A stretch of 64,000 nt of DNA from Bordetella parapertussis (GCA_945895265.1 CAMDEF010000005.1:87112-151111); one strand, 5' to 3'. Counted from the first letter of the stretch, positions 44,423-53,559 are shown. Numbers and translations are program-made. The notes: generated from the letters alone by a model not told the origin.

Positions 44423-45276
44423 TGCTTAGCTTCCTTGCCTATCAAGCGATAACGCACACGCTCGGTGACCGCATCGATCAACATGACTGTGACCACAATC
44501 ATTACGAGTAAGGCGCTAATGTCTGAGTAGTAAAACTTGCGAATCACTTCAAGCAAGGTCTGACCAATCCCCCCGGCGCCAACGAAACCCAGCACTGCTG
44601 CGCCGCGCACATTGATCTCAAAGCGCAACAAGGCATAACTCGCAAAATTAGACGCCACTTGGGGTATGACTCCAAAGCGCACTTTTTGCAGCCATGTGCC
44701 ACCTGACGCCACAATGCCATCGACGGGCTTGAGGTCGATGTTTTCAACCACTTCAGCAAATAACTTGCCTAATGCCCCGCCGGTATGAATTGCAAGCGCT
44801 AACACACCGGGAAGCGGGCCAAGACTAAAAGCGACCACAAAAATTAACGCGAAGACCATCTCGGGAACAGTTCTTGAAAATTCTAGAACCCGACGCGACG
44901 CAACGACCAACACGCTATTGTTTGTGATATTTTTGCTAGCAAAAAAACACAAGACTAGGGCGGCGATGGCGCCCAAAAGCGTGCCGACGTACGCCATCAA
45001 CAAGGTCTCGCCCATCAGAACGAGCCATTTTTTCCAACCCCAAAACCACTCGCCAAAATCAGTAAATACTAATTGGCCGTTCTCAAGATGGAAAATTCGA
45101 ACAAAGTAACTCGTGAAACTGCCGATATTTTGATACAACTTCGAAAACGAAATTTCAGCAATCTGACCTGAAATCAAGATGCAAACGCTTAGTGCGAGCA
45201 GCCCTAGCCAAAGGCGGCGGCGTTTAGACGCCACCGCTTGGGCATAGGCGGCCTGATGATGGTCGAGTGACGACAT
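44419..45276 (-). CDS. phnE: Phosphonate-type ABC permease PhnE (1)
   Basis: 285 residues with six helices. GAIAALVLCFFASKNITNN, the EVVENIDLKPVDGIVASGGTWLQK coupling loop, and VLGFVGAGGIGQTLLEVIRKF. Tandem PhnE copies of this kind (PhnE1/PhnE2) form the heterodimeric channel. Six bases separate it from the phnD stop. Confidence 0.93.
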   Translation of the reverse strand: MSSLDHHQAAYAQAVASKRRRLWLGLLALSVCILISGQIAEISFSKLYQNIGSFTSYFVRIFHLENGQLVFTDFGEWFWGWKKWLVLMGETLLMAYVGTLLGAIAALVLCFFASKNITNNSVLVVASRRVLEFSRTVPEMVFALIFVVAFSLGPLPGVLALAIHTGGALGKLFAEVVENIDLKPVDGIVASGGTWLQKVRFGVIPQVASNFASYALLRFEINVRGAAVLGFVGAGGIGQTLLEVIRKFYYSDISALLVMIVVTVMLIDAVTERVRYRLIGKEAKQ

Positions 45277-45282
45277 CTTTAA

Positions 45283-46182
45283 TTATTTTTTACGCAGGCT
45301 GTCAACAAACTTGTTGAGCTCAAGCACTGGCAGATAGGCCTCATGCGTCACCGGCTCAAACGGTTCCATCTTACCGTCTGATAATTTGTCGAAGGCTGCC
45401 TTATCTTTTTGAGGCGCATCAAAAAATGCTTGCGCAATTTTCTTCTTCAAATCTGCTGGCAAACTATCTAGGTAGGCTAAGGGCGAGTTCACAATTTGCT
45501 CCGACTTGAAGATCATGCGGAAGTCTTCTTTCTTGACCATTCCTTTGTCTACCAAGCGTTGTAATTCCGAATCGTTTTCGTTGTTCCACCAGTTTGCAGC
45601 AACGTCAACAGTGCCTTGGTTCAAGGCCATCACAGCGTTGACATGACTGCCTGTGTAAACGACTTTGCCAAAGAAATCTTCAGGCTTGATTTTCATAGAA
45701 TTCAAGGCAAAACGCGGTACGCCATTTCCAGAGGTCGAGTTAGGATCAACCAAGCCCAGGTTTTTACCTTTTAAATCAGCAATGGTCTGGTAAGGGGAGT
45801 TTGCCTTCACGTAAAAAACTGAGTAATAGCCTTTGACGCCACCTTTACTGACTTCGATTGCAAACGGGGTTGTCTTCACGCCAATCATTCGTGCGCGGGC
45901 ATACGAAGCTGGGCCGTAATACGCAAAATGAATTTGCTCGGCGCGCTGACCCTCAATGACTGCAGCGTAATCACCAGCAATTCGTAATTTGACTGGGATT
46001 CCAATTTCTTTGGATAAGTAGGCGACGAAATCACCGTAACGCTCAGTAACTTGCCCTGCATTCTCGGCAGGAATCGAAGCAAAGACGAGTTCGGGATACT
46101 TTGACTTCCAATCTTGAGCCGTTGCATTAGACATGAAAGCGCCAAATGCAATCACTGATGTAAAAATAAAGCGACCAAACAT
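45283..46182 (-). CDS. phnD: Phosphonate-type periplasmic binding protein PhnD
   Basis: 299 residues. Signal peptide ends near NATAQDW. The mature family motif is PELVFASIPAENAGQVTERYGDFVAYLSKEIGIPVKLRIAGDYAAVIEGQRAEQIHFAYYGPASYARA, and the SGNGVPRFAL loop and GSHVNAVMALNQGTVDVAANWWNN follow. The YYGPASY and NWW segments form the ligand pocket in relatives. Ligand may be 2-aminoethylphosphonate, phosphite or another phosphonate; not decided by sequence. Confidence 0.92.
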   Translation of the reverse strand: MFGRFIFTSVIAFGAFMSNATAQDWKSKYPELVFASIPAENAGQVTERYGDFVAYLSKEIGIPVKLRIAGDYAAVIEGQRAEQIHFAYYGPASYARARMIGVKTTPFAIEVSKGGVKGYYSVFYVKANSPYQTIADLKGKNLGLVDPNSTSGNGVPRFALNSMKIKPEDFFGKVVYTGSHVNAVMALNQGTVDVAANWWNNENDSELQRLVDKGMVKKEDFRMIFKSEQIVNSPLAYLDSLPADLKKKIAQAFFDAPQKDKAAFDKLSDGKMEPFEPVTHEAYLPVLELNKFVDSLRKK

Positions 46183-46245
46183 AACGATTCCTTTTATAGG
46201 TAACAGAGTTAACTTAGGAGGATGATTTCAACAATCAAAAAAAGA

Positions 46246-47076
46246 TTAACTGACACCAACCATGCGCCTTTGTAGTGAAAAGTCTAGGGTGGATGGTTGA
46301 AGCGAGACCGGCTTTTGCAACGCCTCTTCGGCGTCAATCCCGTACAGGGTGTTGACCATACTTTCTGTGAGCTGCTCAGGCGTTCCGTCAAAAACGACTT
46401 TGCCTGCTGACATGCCAATCAGTCGGTCACAATAATTTCGGGCAATGTCCAACGAGTGCAAATTGCACAGTACGGTGATGCCGAGCTCTTGATTGATACG
46501 CTGTAATGTGTCCATCACCATTTTTGTATTGCGCGGATCAAGTGAGGCAATGGGCTCGTCTGCCAGAATAATTTCTGGTTGCTGCACTAACGCTCGACAG
46601 ATTGCGACGCGCTGTTGCTGCCCACCAGACAGCTGATCACAACGCTGCGCTGCAAAGTCTGCCATACCAAAGCGATCGAGTACGTCTAAGGCCTCGAGCT
46701 TATCCGCGTCGCGCCAAATCGTGAGCAGCGAACGCCAGGTCGGGATGCTAGTGAGGCGACCCATCAAAACGTTTGTCAAAACGTCGAGGCGCCCGACCAG
46801 ATTGAACTGCTGAAAAATCATGGCGCAACGGCGTCGCCATTGGTTCAGTTGCGCACCCTTCAAGCCTGTGATTACTTCGCCACCAAAAATAATTTCTCCT
46901 TGTGTGGGTTCGTTCAGACGATTGATCATACGAAGCAGCGTTGACTTTCCGGCCCCAGATCGACCAATGATCCCGACGAAGCAGCCAGGTTCAATATCAA
47001 CGCTGACTTGATCAACGGCCAGTGTGTCACCAAATCGCTTACTGAGACTGCGGACGGATAAAGCGCGATTGTTCAT
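46246..47076 (-). CDS. phnC: Phosphonate-type ABC ATPase PhnC
   Basis: 276 residues from ATG 47076. Walker [11 protein letters not shown]-loop [21 protein letters not shown], signature [15 protein letters not shown], Walker [13 protein letters not shown]. The LTNVLxGRL and FNLVxRLxVLxNV patterns are PhnC-specific. The longer frame to 47133 runs into a repeated control region. It is the first gene of a leftward phnC-phnD-phnE-phnE operon; no C-P lyase or phosphonatase genes accompany it. Confidence 0.93.
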   Translation of the reverse strand: MNNRALSVRSLSKRFGDTLAVDQVSVDIEPGCFVGIIGRSGAGKSTLLRMINRLNEPTQGEIIFGGEVITGLKGAQLNQWRRRCAMIFQQFNLVGRLDVLTNVLMGRLTSIPTWRSLLTIWRDADKLEALDVLDRFGMADFAAQRCDQLSGGQQQRVAICRALVQQPEIILADEPIASLDPRNTKMVMDTLQRINQELGITVLCNLHSLDIARNYCDRLIGMSAGKVVFDGTPEQLTESMVNTLYGIDAEEALQKPVSLQPSTLDFSLQRRMVGVS

Positions 47077-47116
47077 GTGTTCTAGACTTATGTTGAGCGT
47101 TTGCACACCGGTGGGA

Positions 47117-47184
47117 GTCAAGATTACTTTCAAGCTCTTAAGAAAGTGAAAGTCAAGATTGCTTTCAAGCTCTGAAGCAGGTCA
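47117..47184. repeat. 34-bp direct repeat upstream of phnC
   Basis: Two adjacent imperfect copies (47117-47150 and 47151-47184), each beginning agtcaagatt and containing ctttcaagctct; a third partial start (agtaacgattg) follows at 47186. They lie 40-110 bp upstream of the phnC start, where promoter or operator elements are expected. The rest of 47185-47410 shows no gene. Confidence 0.7.
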
Positions 47185-47410
47185 AAGTAACGATTGCGTG
47201 AGAGGTTATAAGATGAATGTTTCATTCAGATGAAAAGCGCAAACTTTTCTTACTCGCCCAATTGGCACTCGCGATTCGTTGAGTGCAGCCATTGATAAGC
47301 GAATACAGATGGTTGCCAAGCGTCGTCTCAGCGGGATACGTTGATATGAGACGAACAGGGTTTGAGATGACTTTGACAGGCCGCTAGCTAGGGTCGCAGT
47401 CAAGAGCTAG

Positions 47411-47574
47411 AAGCGCAAAGCCCCACACTGTGCGGGGCTCGTGGCTAATCGAATCGCTGCGTGGCAGGTTCGAAACTCGAATTTTGAATTTTTGCGGGGC
47501 AGCACTGACTGCATCACAAACCGCCTGAGGTGCTGAAATCTCAGGTTTTTTGCTTTTGGTCTGCGGGAGGGATA
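47411..47574. repeat. Dispersed repeat, copy A
   Basis: Contains, in order, AGCCCCACACTGTGCGGGGC (a hairpin), a CGAATCGCTGC segment, GGTTCGAAACT, GCGGGGCAGCACTGA, CATCACAAACCGCCTGAGG and TTTTGCTTTTGGTCTGCGGG. Copies B (48395) and C (55836) share this order and most bases. It is the longest copy and ends in GGGAGGGATA. Confidence 0.85.
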
Positions 47575-47620
47575 TGAAGGGGGTGCGGTGCAAATCAACA
47601 GCTGATCCACCTTGAAACCC

Positions 47621-48241
47621 CTACCGGCCTTTAGGAAGCAAAAATCGCTTGGGAAAAACATAAGCCGTATTTCTGTCAGCCAGCCAAATAATCATCTTGT
47701 AGACGCCAAAATAATTCAGCGCAATACCCAGCACAATACCAACAATCCAATCCAATGGACTTGCGAGCTGTTCCGAAATGACGAGCCGAAAGAAAAAATA
47801 TACGACAGGCACAAACAGCAACCACGAGGTCAGCAAGCCTGGGTTATATAAGGTCTTTCCTTTGATGTTGAAGATAATGGTGTGGGCAAAGACATTACCG
47901 ACCGAGACTAAGATTGCTGCAATTGCCAGCCACATCGCTTGTTTCCAAAACAATGCTGCCAATAAATATCCACCCCACCCTAAGACCACGTTAATCAGCA
48001 TCCCGCTATTTGCATTTAATGGATAACGATCTGGTATGTCGCTCTTGAACATCACTGCATTAGCCATGCCAGGGAAATATCCTGGGAGACGCCATTCCTC
48101 CACTTGATGCAAAAAAAGAGACCCCAGACTAAGCCATAAAAGCAAGGTCATCCCAGTAGGTTGAGTAATGAAGAGAGCCGCCCCAAGAACAATTGATAGG
48201 GCTAAAGCCAAATCAAACCAGTGGTAACGAAAGAAATCCAT
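47621..48241 (-). CDS. HXXEE-domain membrane protein
   Basis: 206 residues from ATG 48241, with about six membrane helices. The motif LHQVEEWRLPGYFP is the HxxEE signature of this family, followed by NANSGMLINVVLGWGGYLLAALFW and NVFAHTIIFNIKGKTLYNPGLLTSW with a second His. The family is thought to hold metal ligands within a membrane fold, but its role is unknown. It stands between dispersed-repeat copies A and B. Confidence 0.85.
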   Translation of the reverse strand: MDFFRYHWFDLALALSIVLGAALFITQPTGMTLLLWLSLGSLFLHQVEEWRLPGYFPGMANAVMFKSDIPDRYPLNANSGMLINVVLGWGGYLLAALFWKQAMWLAIAAILVSVGNVFAHTIIFNIKGKTLYNPGLLTSWLLFVPVVYFFFRLVISEQLASPLDWIVGIVLGIALNYFGVYKMIIWLADRNTAYVFPKRFLLPKGR

Positions 48242-48394
48242 GTTTTTTAAATGCCGCGGTTTCAAGTACGAAGTGCCAGAAATGACTCGTAGAACACTTG
48301 GTACGGGGTTTAGAACCCTAATCGTTTGCGTGGTCGGTGATTAATAATACTTTAAGTTATCATAATCTCAACTTCGGTCACGCCACCGGTAGCA

Positions 48395-48500
48395 ACGCAA
48401 AGCCCCACACTGTTCGGGGCTCGTGGCATACCGAATCTCTGCATAGCAGTTTGGAAACTTAAGTTTTGGCGGGGCAGCAATAACAACATCACAAACCGCC
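48395..48500. repeat. Dispersed repeat, copy B
   Basis: A copy of the element at 47411: AGCCCCACACTGTTCGGGGC, CTCGTGGCATACCGAATCTCT, GCATAGCAG, AAACTTAAGTTTTGGCGGGG and CATCACAAACCGCC. It is truncated before the GGTCTGCGGGAGGG end found in copies A and C. It lies immediately 3' of the broken HEPN gene. Confidence 0.85.
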
Positions 48501-48520
48501 ATCACTCTTGCGCAACTTCC

Positions 48521-48961
48521 TTAGCCTATGTTCGTATCTTTACCAGCATCGATCAGTCGATCTACATCGGCAAACAATTTTTCTGCAAGTAGCCTTAGCT
48601 CAGCAATCGCTGACTCTTCGATTTCAAGAAAGCCCTCATATTCAGCCAAATTGCGTTTCTGATGTGCAGCGTCGAGCACTCGCCACTGGCTGGCGGGCCA
48701 CGCTAGCGTGTGGCCAAGAGACTGAAAAACAATGTAGCGATTTTCACTGCGATAGCCGTGCCATCGAAGTGCTGCAAGTGCGGCTCCATGTATTGCGTTA
48801 TAGACACTAGTGAAGCGCCCTTCTTAAGACACTTGCGGATAGCTCGAGTCTGCAAGACGCTTGCGCGCCATCACTAACATGCGGTTAATTTCCGCACGGT
48901 TCATTGGTTCAGCTTTTATCTTACCTATTTTGGCAAGATTACTGAGCGCTTCTAAAGTCAT
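48521..48961 (-). pseudogene. HEPN-domain protein with an in-frame nonsense codon
   Basis: Reading from ATG 48961, 45 codons (MTLEALSNLAKIGKIKAEPMNRAEINRM...) end in TAA at 48826-48824. The same frame then continues uninterrupted for ~100 codons: EGRFTSVYNAIHGAALAALRWHGYRSENRYIVFQSLGHTLAW... to TAA at 48521. The YNAIHxAALAALRxxGYR helix pair is typical of HEPN proteins. In relatives the position of the stop is usually Leu (SLEGRF), so a single TTA-to-TAA change explains it. It overlaps the nucleotidyltransferase by 23 bases, as in two-gene HEPN/NTase modules. The ~250-base spacer 48266-48520 holds repeat copy B. Confidence 0.75.
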
Positions 48962-49535
48962 CCATATTTCCAAACAGTTGAATAATGGGTTGGCTCAGCA
49001 CTTTGTTCACAAAGGAGTCTGTATCACTTAATCTTTTTTTGAATTCGCCAACCGTATAACAGGTTGGGTTAACTTTACGGCATAGCATTTCTTCTACCGG
49101 TAATAATTGCTCTAAGACTTCGCCGAGCGTTAAATCGCTGCCGATCATCATGATATCAATGTCGCTTTCAGCATGATCTGATTGCTTTGCGACAGAGCCA
49201 TAAAGAAAGGCGACTTCGATTTTTCGTTTGATTGGTAGCAAGGCTTCGGTGAGCAGCGCGGCCGCACCCATGATTTTGCGCGTCAAGTCGCTTAACTCTT
49301 TAAACAAGGGGCTTTGACGATTAGCAGATATTTGTCGTTGATTGCCTTTCAACGTTGAGTTTGCAAGACCGGCGACCACCAGCCTGTTGATCTCTCGCTG
49401 AAGAGACGCGCTACCCAAACCCGTTAGACGGCGCAATTCGCTCAAATGATAAGAGCGTTCGGGTTGACCAAAAATCCAAAGATAAACTTTGGCTTGGCTA
49501 TCCGTAAAAACTGCATCTTTTAATGACATAGCCAA
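48939..49535 (-). CDS. Winged-helix/nucleotidyltransferase protein (HEPN partner)
   Basis: 198 residues. N-terminal winged helix (AKVYLWIFGQPERSYHLSELRRLTGLGSASLQREINRLVVAGLANS, residues ~15-62), then a minimal nucleotidyltransferase with the catalytic signature FLYGSVAKQSDHAESDIDIMMIG (GSx9-10DxD). Relatives of the MNT class modify HEPN RNases by AMP addition or act as their antitoxins. Here the partner is broken. The winged helix may give autoregulation. A dispersed repeat fragment lies upstream. Confidence 0.85.
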   Translation of the reverse strand: MAMSLKDAVFTDSQAKVYLWIFGQPERSYHLSELRRLTGLGSASLQREINRLVVAGLANSTLKGNQRQISANRQSPLFKELSDLTRKIMGAAALLTEALLPIKRKIEVAFLYGSVAKQSDHAESDIDIMMIGSDLTLGEVLEQLLPVEEMLCRKVNPTCYTVGEFKKRLSDTDSFVNKVLSQPIIQLFGNMDDFRSAQ

Positions 49536-49640
49536 ATTTTAGCACGATCAAGCCAAAATTTAGAACGATTGTGTCAATAAGTTTATGAACATTAGTTTTG
49601 GCGCTTAATTTTTGGCGTTTAAAACAGCACCCTAGCGAAG

Positions 49641-49668
49641 CAGCACTGACAACATCACACACCGCCTG
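49641..49668. repeat. Dispersed repeat, short fragment D
   Basis: Only CAGCACTGACAACATCACAC followed by ACCGCCTG is retained from the core of the element. It lies in the spacer between the nucleotidyltransferase gene and the DUF3141 gene (49536-49825). Confidence 0.6.
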
Positions 49669-49825
49669 GGATGTTGACGAGCTGCGCGCAACGCTTCTGT
49701 CACGAAATAGTAAAAAAATCTAATCTTTTCATAGAGTTGTAATACATGCGCTTCATCTGCCAGCAACAATCAGCTGTTACCGTTTGCATGTTACCCCCCC
49801 CTTGCACTCGTTAACGGAGTCACTT

Positions 49826-52135
49826 ATGCTGAAAAATATTAACGACCTGAACCCCCTAGAGTCTTTGTATTCGAGTGTGGAAAAGGTCATTCAGACTTCA
49901 CAAGAAATGAGCAGAAGCCATAGTGAAGCTGTGCGTACAGTATCTGAATTGTCGACGATGCACCTTCAGAAACTGACACGAACAGTGCAGTCGGACACCA
50001 AGAAAATAGAAGGGCTGCTGTCCGATTTCACGCGGGAGGCGACCAAGGTCTCGCAGGCAGCGACGCCTAATGACTGGTTGAAGATGTATGGCGATTTTAT
50101 GAAAGACGCCGTGCAGCGCCAGGCGCTGATGTTCAACGTCCTGCGTCAGCGCGGCAACGTCTACACCGCACATCTTGACGTTGGCATGCCGCCAGTACTT
50201 GACTACCAATACGAAGTGGTCGTTGACGGTAAAGATTTGGTTCGACCAGTGAATTATCTGCTGCTCAAACTGACGCCGCCGCAGGGGGTTGTAATTAATC
50301 CTGAACGTGCGCCGGTACTGATCATTGATCCGCGAGCCGGACACGGCGCGGGCATTGGCGGCTTTAAACAGGATAGTCAGGTCGGTGACGCGTTTGCAGA
50401 TGGCCATCCGGTCTACTTCGTCGCTTTTCGCCAAATGCCTGAACCAGCTCAGACAATCGCTGATGTGCGTGATGCTGAGATTCACTTTTTGCGCCTGATC
50501 GCGCAAGCGCATCCACAAGCCCCCAAGCCCATCTTGATGGGTAATTGCCAGGGTGGCTGGGCCGCCATGCTGGTTGCAGCAAAAGCGCCTGAACTGGTTG
50601 GCCCGATTGTTCTAAACGGCTCACCCATGTCGTACTGGGCGGGCAACGTCGGCGAGAATCCAATGCGCTACACCGGCGGTCTGGTCGGTGGTGCAACACC
50701 AGCCCTGCTGATGTCTGATCTTGGACATGGCTTGTTCGATGGCGTGGCACTGGTCGAGAATTTCGAATCACTGAACCCCGCCAACACTTACTTCAAGAAA
50801 TACTACAACCTATATTCGAACATTGATGCTGAGGCACAACGCTTTATCGATTTTGAACGCTGGTGGGGCGGTTACTGCTTCATGACTGAAGCTGAAATAC
50901 GCTGGATTGTTGAGAACCTTTTTGTTGGTAACAAACTGGCAGCCGGTGAGGCTGTTCTGAACGGTGAGCGCGTTGATCTGCGTCAGATTCAGTCCCCGAT
51001 CATTGTGTTCGCCTCGCATGGCGACAACATCACGCCGCCGCCGCAAGCGTTAAACTGGATCGCTGACCTGTATTCAACAGCCGACGAAATTAAAGCGCGC
51101 GGTCAGCGCATTGTTTACATGTTGCACGATACGATCGGCCATCTTGGCATTTTTGTTTCAGCCAAAATCGCCGGGCGCGAACACGAAGCCATCACAGATA
51201 CCATTCGCGCGATCGAAGCGATGGCGCCTGGCCTCTACGAGATGAAGCTCGAAGACGCTGCGGACAGGCTGCACATCCGGTTCGAACCCAGAACCATCGA
51301 CGATATTTTGCATTTTGATGTCACGCGTGACGAAGAAGTTTTGTTTTCTGAAGTCAGACGCATGTCAGAGGTTCATACCGAGGCCTACGAGCGTGCCGTG
51401 CGGCCCGTGCTCAAGCACGTGGTCACCAAACAGTCGGCCGAACTGCTGCGTAACTTGCACCCGCTGCGTACCCAGCGCCTCGTATTCTCGGACAAGAATC
51501 CAATCATGTCGCACTTAGATCCCGTGGCGAATAAGCTGGCTCAGGAGCGGGTCAACGTTGCCGATAACAACCCGTTTTTGATGGCTCAGCAAATTTGTGC
51601 AGGAATCATTGAGATGCAACTCAATCTGTACAGAGACTTGCGCGATGCCGCCGCTGAGAACAGCTTTTTCGCGATCTACACTTCGCCGCTCACCAAAGCC
51701 ATGTTCCCACCAGTTGCCAACGAGCATCCTTCAAACGTTATGGGCGATGTGACAAAAATGCCTGAAATCGCTAAGGCGCTGGCCGACATTGAGCTGGGTG
51801 GTCTGGCCGAAGCCACGGTGCGGATGTTGCACCTGCTGACTAAAGCCCGCGGATACGTGCGCAGAACACGACTCGAACGCGAACTGCTTGCCTTGAAAAA
51901 AACTGATTTGTTCCCTGAACTGAATGAAGATAGCATCACCAAACTTCTACATATTCAGTCATTGATTGTGGATTTTGCACCCAAACAGGCGATCTCCACA
52001 CTCACAGTTCTTCTCAGTACTCCTGAACTGAAAAAAGCCGCCCTTCAGCTGGTCATGGATATTGCGGGACCAAGAGAAACTATGCACCCGGCCGCGCTCA
52101 AACAATTTGAAGAGTTCGAGGGACTCCTGTCATGA
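49826..52135 (+). CDS. DUF3141 protein: phasin-like N-terminus plus PhaC-like alpha/beta-hydrolase
   Basis: 769 residues from ATG 49826 (GGAG upstream). Residues ~10-110 are helical and phasin-like (SLYSSVEKVIQTSQEMSRSHSEAV...LTRTVQSDTKKIEGLLSDFTREATKV). Residues ~140-445 form an alpha/beta-hydrolase with Cys241 in MGNCQGGWAAM, the G-x-C-x-G-G box of polyhydroxyalkanoate synthases, Asp400 in ASHGDNITPP and His439 in IGHLG. Residues ~450-769 are helical, of unknown fold. The family function is not established. It overlaps the MaoC-Pta gene by four bases. I infer an acyl-transfer or hydrolysis role on hydroxyacyl thioesters. Confidence 0.9.
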   Translation: MLKNINDLNPLESLYSSVEKVIQTSQEMSRSHSEAVRTVSELSTMHLQKLTRTVQSDTKKIEGLLSDFTREATKVSQAATPNDWLKMYGDFMKDAVQRQALMFNVLRQRGNVYTAHLDVGMPPVLDYQYEVVVDGKDLVRPVNYLLLKLTPPQGVVINPERAPVLIIDPRAGHGAGIGGFKQDSQVGDAFADGHPVYFVAFRQMPEPAQTIADVRDAEIHFLRLIAQAHPQAPKPILMGNCQGGWAAMLVAAKAPELVGPIVLNGSPMSYWAGNVGENPMRYTGGLVGGATPALLMSDLGHGLFDGVALVENFESLNPANTYFKKYYNLYSNIDAEAQRFIDFERWWGGYCFMTEAEIRWIVENLFVGNKLAAGEAVLNGERVDLRQIQSPIIVFASHGDNITPPPQALNWIADLYSTADEIKARGQRIVYMLHDTIGHLGIFVSAKIAGREHEAITDTIRAIEAMAPGLYEMKLEDAADRLHIRFEPRTIDDILHFDVTRDEEVLFSEVRRMSEVHTEAYERAVRPVLKHVVTKQSAELLRNLHPLRTQRLVFSDKNPIMSHLDPVANKLAQERVNVADNNPFLMAQQICAGIIEMQLNLYRDLRDAAAENSFFAIYTSPLTKAMFPPVANEHPSNVMGDVTKMPEIAKALADIELGGLAEATVRMLHLLTKARGYVRRTRLERELLALKKTDLFPELNEDSITKLLHIQSLIVDFAPKQAISTLTVLLSTPELKKAALQLVMDIAGPRETMHPAALKQFEEFEGLLS

Positions 52136-53553
52136 ATGGCCTAAACGACTTGAATAACCGGGTTTGGGCTGAATTAACGGTCGGTGACGAGGCGTCGATC
52201 GAACGCACCGTCACCTCTCGGGAGCTGTACCTGTTTGCCCATGCCTCGGGCAACCTCAATCCGATGCATATGCCGCATTTGCATGTGGCTGACCCCGACA
52301 ACTCGATGGTGGTCGCACCTTCGATGTGGCTGGGCGCGCTGATCTCTAGCGCACTGGGCAACATCCTGCCCGGGCCGGGTACGTCGTACCGCAAGCAAAC
52401 CCTCGACTTTGTTGATCGCGCTAAGCTCGGCGATGTATTGACGATCAAGATCAAACTGGTTGAAAAGCAAGTCAGCCCAGTCGTTGTATTTTCAACCGAG
52501 GTGCGTGATGCGAGCGGTCGTTTGATCGCCGCTGGTTTCGCCGAGGTTAACGCACCACTTGAGAAGAAATCTCTCGCTCAGGACGCGTTGCCAGCCCTAC
52601 TTCTTTCTGAGCATAACCATTTCGATCAGCTGATCGTCGCCGCGCAAAAGTGCGCCCCGATGCCCACCGCAGTGGTATGCCCCGATGATTCAAAGTCTCT
52701 GGGTGGTGCCTTGATGGCGATGCGCGCCCAGTTAATCGTACCCTTATTGATTGGTTCAAGATCAGCGATTCAACGGGCCGCGGATGAAGCCAATGAAGAC
52801 ATCGCGGATATCGAACTAATCGATATTGCCGATCACCGTCAGGCGGCCGCCAAAGCCGTCGAGTTGGCCAATCAGCACAAAGTGCGTGCGATCATGAAAG
52901 GTAACGTGCATTCAGACGAAATTCTGGCTCAGGTTGTGAAGAAAGAAGGTGGCTTGCGTGGTTCACGACGCATTTCGCATGTTTTCGTCTTGAACGTACC
53001 TACTCTCAGCTACCCCCTGTTTATTAGTGATGCGGCGATCAACATCGCCCCTGATCTGGCCACAAAGGTTGACATCACACAAAACGCCATCGACCTCGCG
53101 CGCGCCTGCGGGATTGAGGTGCCTCACGTTGCGATCCTGTCAGCCGTCGAGACCGTCAATGCAAGTATCCCTTCTTCGATGGATGCTGCAATTCTGGCCA
53201 AAATGGCGGATCGTGGGCAAATTCACGGCGGCCTCGTCGATGGTCCGCTGGCAATGGACAATGCGATTGATATGGGTGCGGCCCAGACAAAGCATCTGAC
53301 TTCGCCCGTGGCCGGTCGTGCTCAGGTGCTGATCGTTCCAAATCTTGAGGCTGGCAATATGCTTGCCAAGCAACTGACGTTTATTTCGCATGCTCAGCCT
53401 GCGGGTCTGGTGTTAGGCGCCAAGATACCGGTCATGCTGACCAGTCGTGCTGACAGCGCTGAGGCCAGAATGGCTTCTTGCGCGCTGGCGCAGCTGTACG
53501 ACGCCTATTGCCAAAATGGCCAATCGGTCTTGACTCACGAAAGCATAAGGTAG
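52132..53553 (+). CDS. Bifunctional MaoC-like hydratase/phosphate acyltransferase
   Basis: 473 residues. Residues ~1-145 are a hotdog MaoC module (FAHASGNLNPMHMP), but the catalytic Asp of SGDxNPxH is Asn41 while His46 is kept. Residues ~160-473 are a phosphate acetyl/butyryltransferase (Pta/Ptb) domain with PTAVVCPDDSKSLGGALMA, KGNVHSDEILAQVVKKEGGLR, SDAAINIAPDL and GGLVDGPLAMDNA(I). It would convert acyl-CoA and phosphate to acyl phosphate and CoA. The start overlaps the upstream gene (ATGA), and acetate kinase follows six bases on. Confidence 0.9.
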   Translation: MNGLNDLNNRVWAELTVGDEASIERTVTSRELYLFAHASGNLNPMHMPHLHVADPDNSMVVAPSMWLGALISSALGNILPGPGTSYRKQTLDFVDRAKLGDVLTIKIKLVEKQVSPVVVFSTEVRDASGRLIAAGFAEVNAPLEKKSLAQDALPALLLSEHNHFDQLIVAAQKCAPMPTAVVCPDDSKSLGGALMAMRAQLIVPLLIGSRSAIQRAADEANEDIADIELIDIADHRQAAAKAVELANQHKVRAIMKGNVHSDEILAQVVKKEGGLRGSRRISHVFVLNVPTLSYPLFISDAAINIAPDLATKVDITQNAIDLARACGIEVPHVAILSAVETVNASIPSSMDAAILAKMADRGQIHGGLVDGPLAMDNAIDMGAAQTKHLTSPVAGRAQVLIVPNLEAGNMLAKQLTFISHAQPAGLVLGAKIPVMLTSRADSAEARMASCALAQLYDAYCQNGQSVLTHESIR

Positions 53554-53559
53554 ACCTTC

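Noticed and set aside
47384..47661. Two overlapping minus-strand frames over repeat copy A
   Set aside because: Lie in the dispersed repeat; Pro/Arg-rich, no ribosome-binding site, and mutually overlapping in different frames.
48508..48810. 100-codon plus-strand frame
   Set aside because: Exactly antisense to the broken HEPN gene, whose minus-strand frame shows family features.
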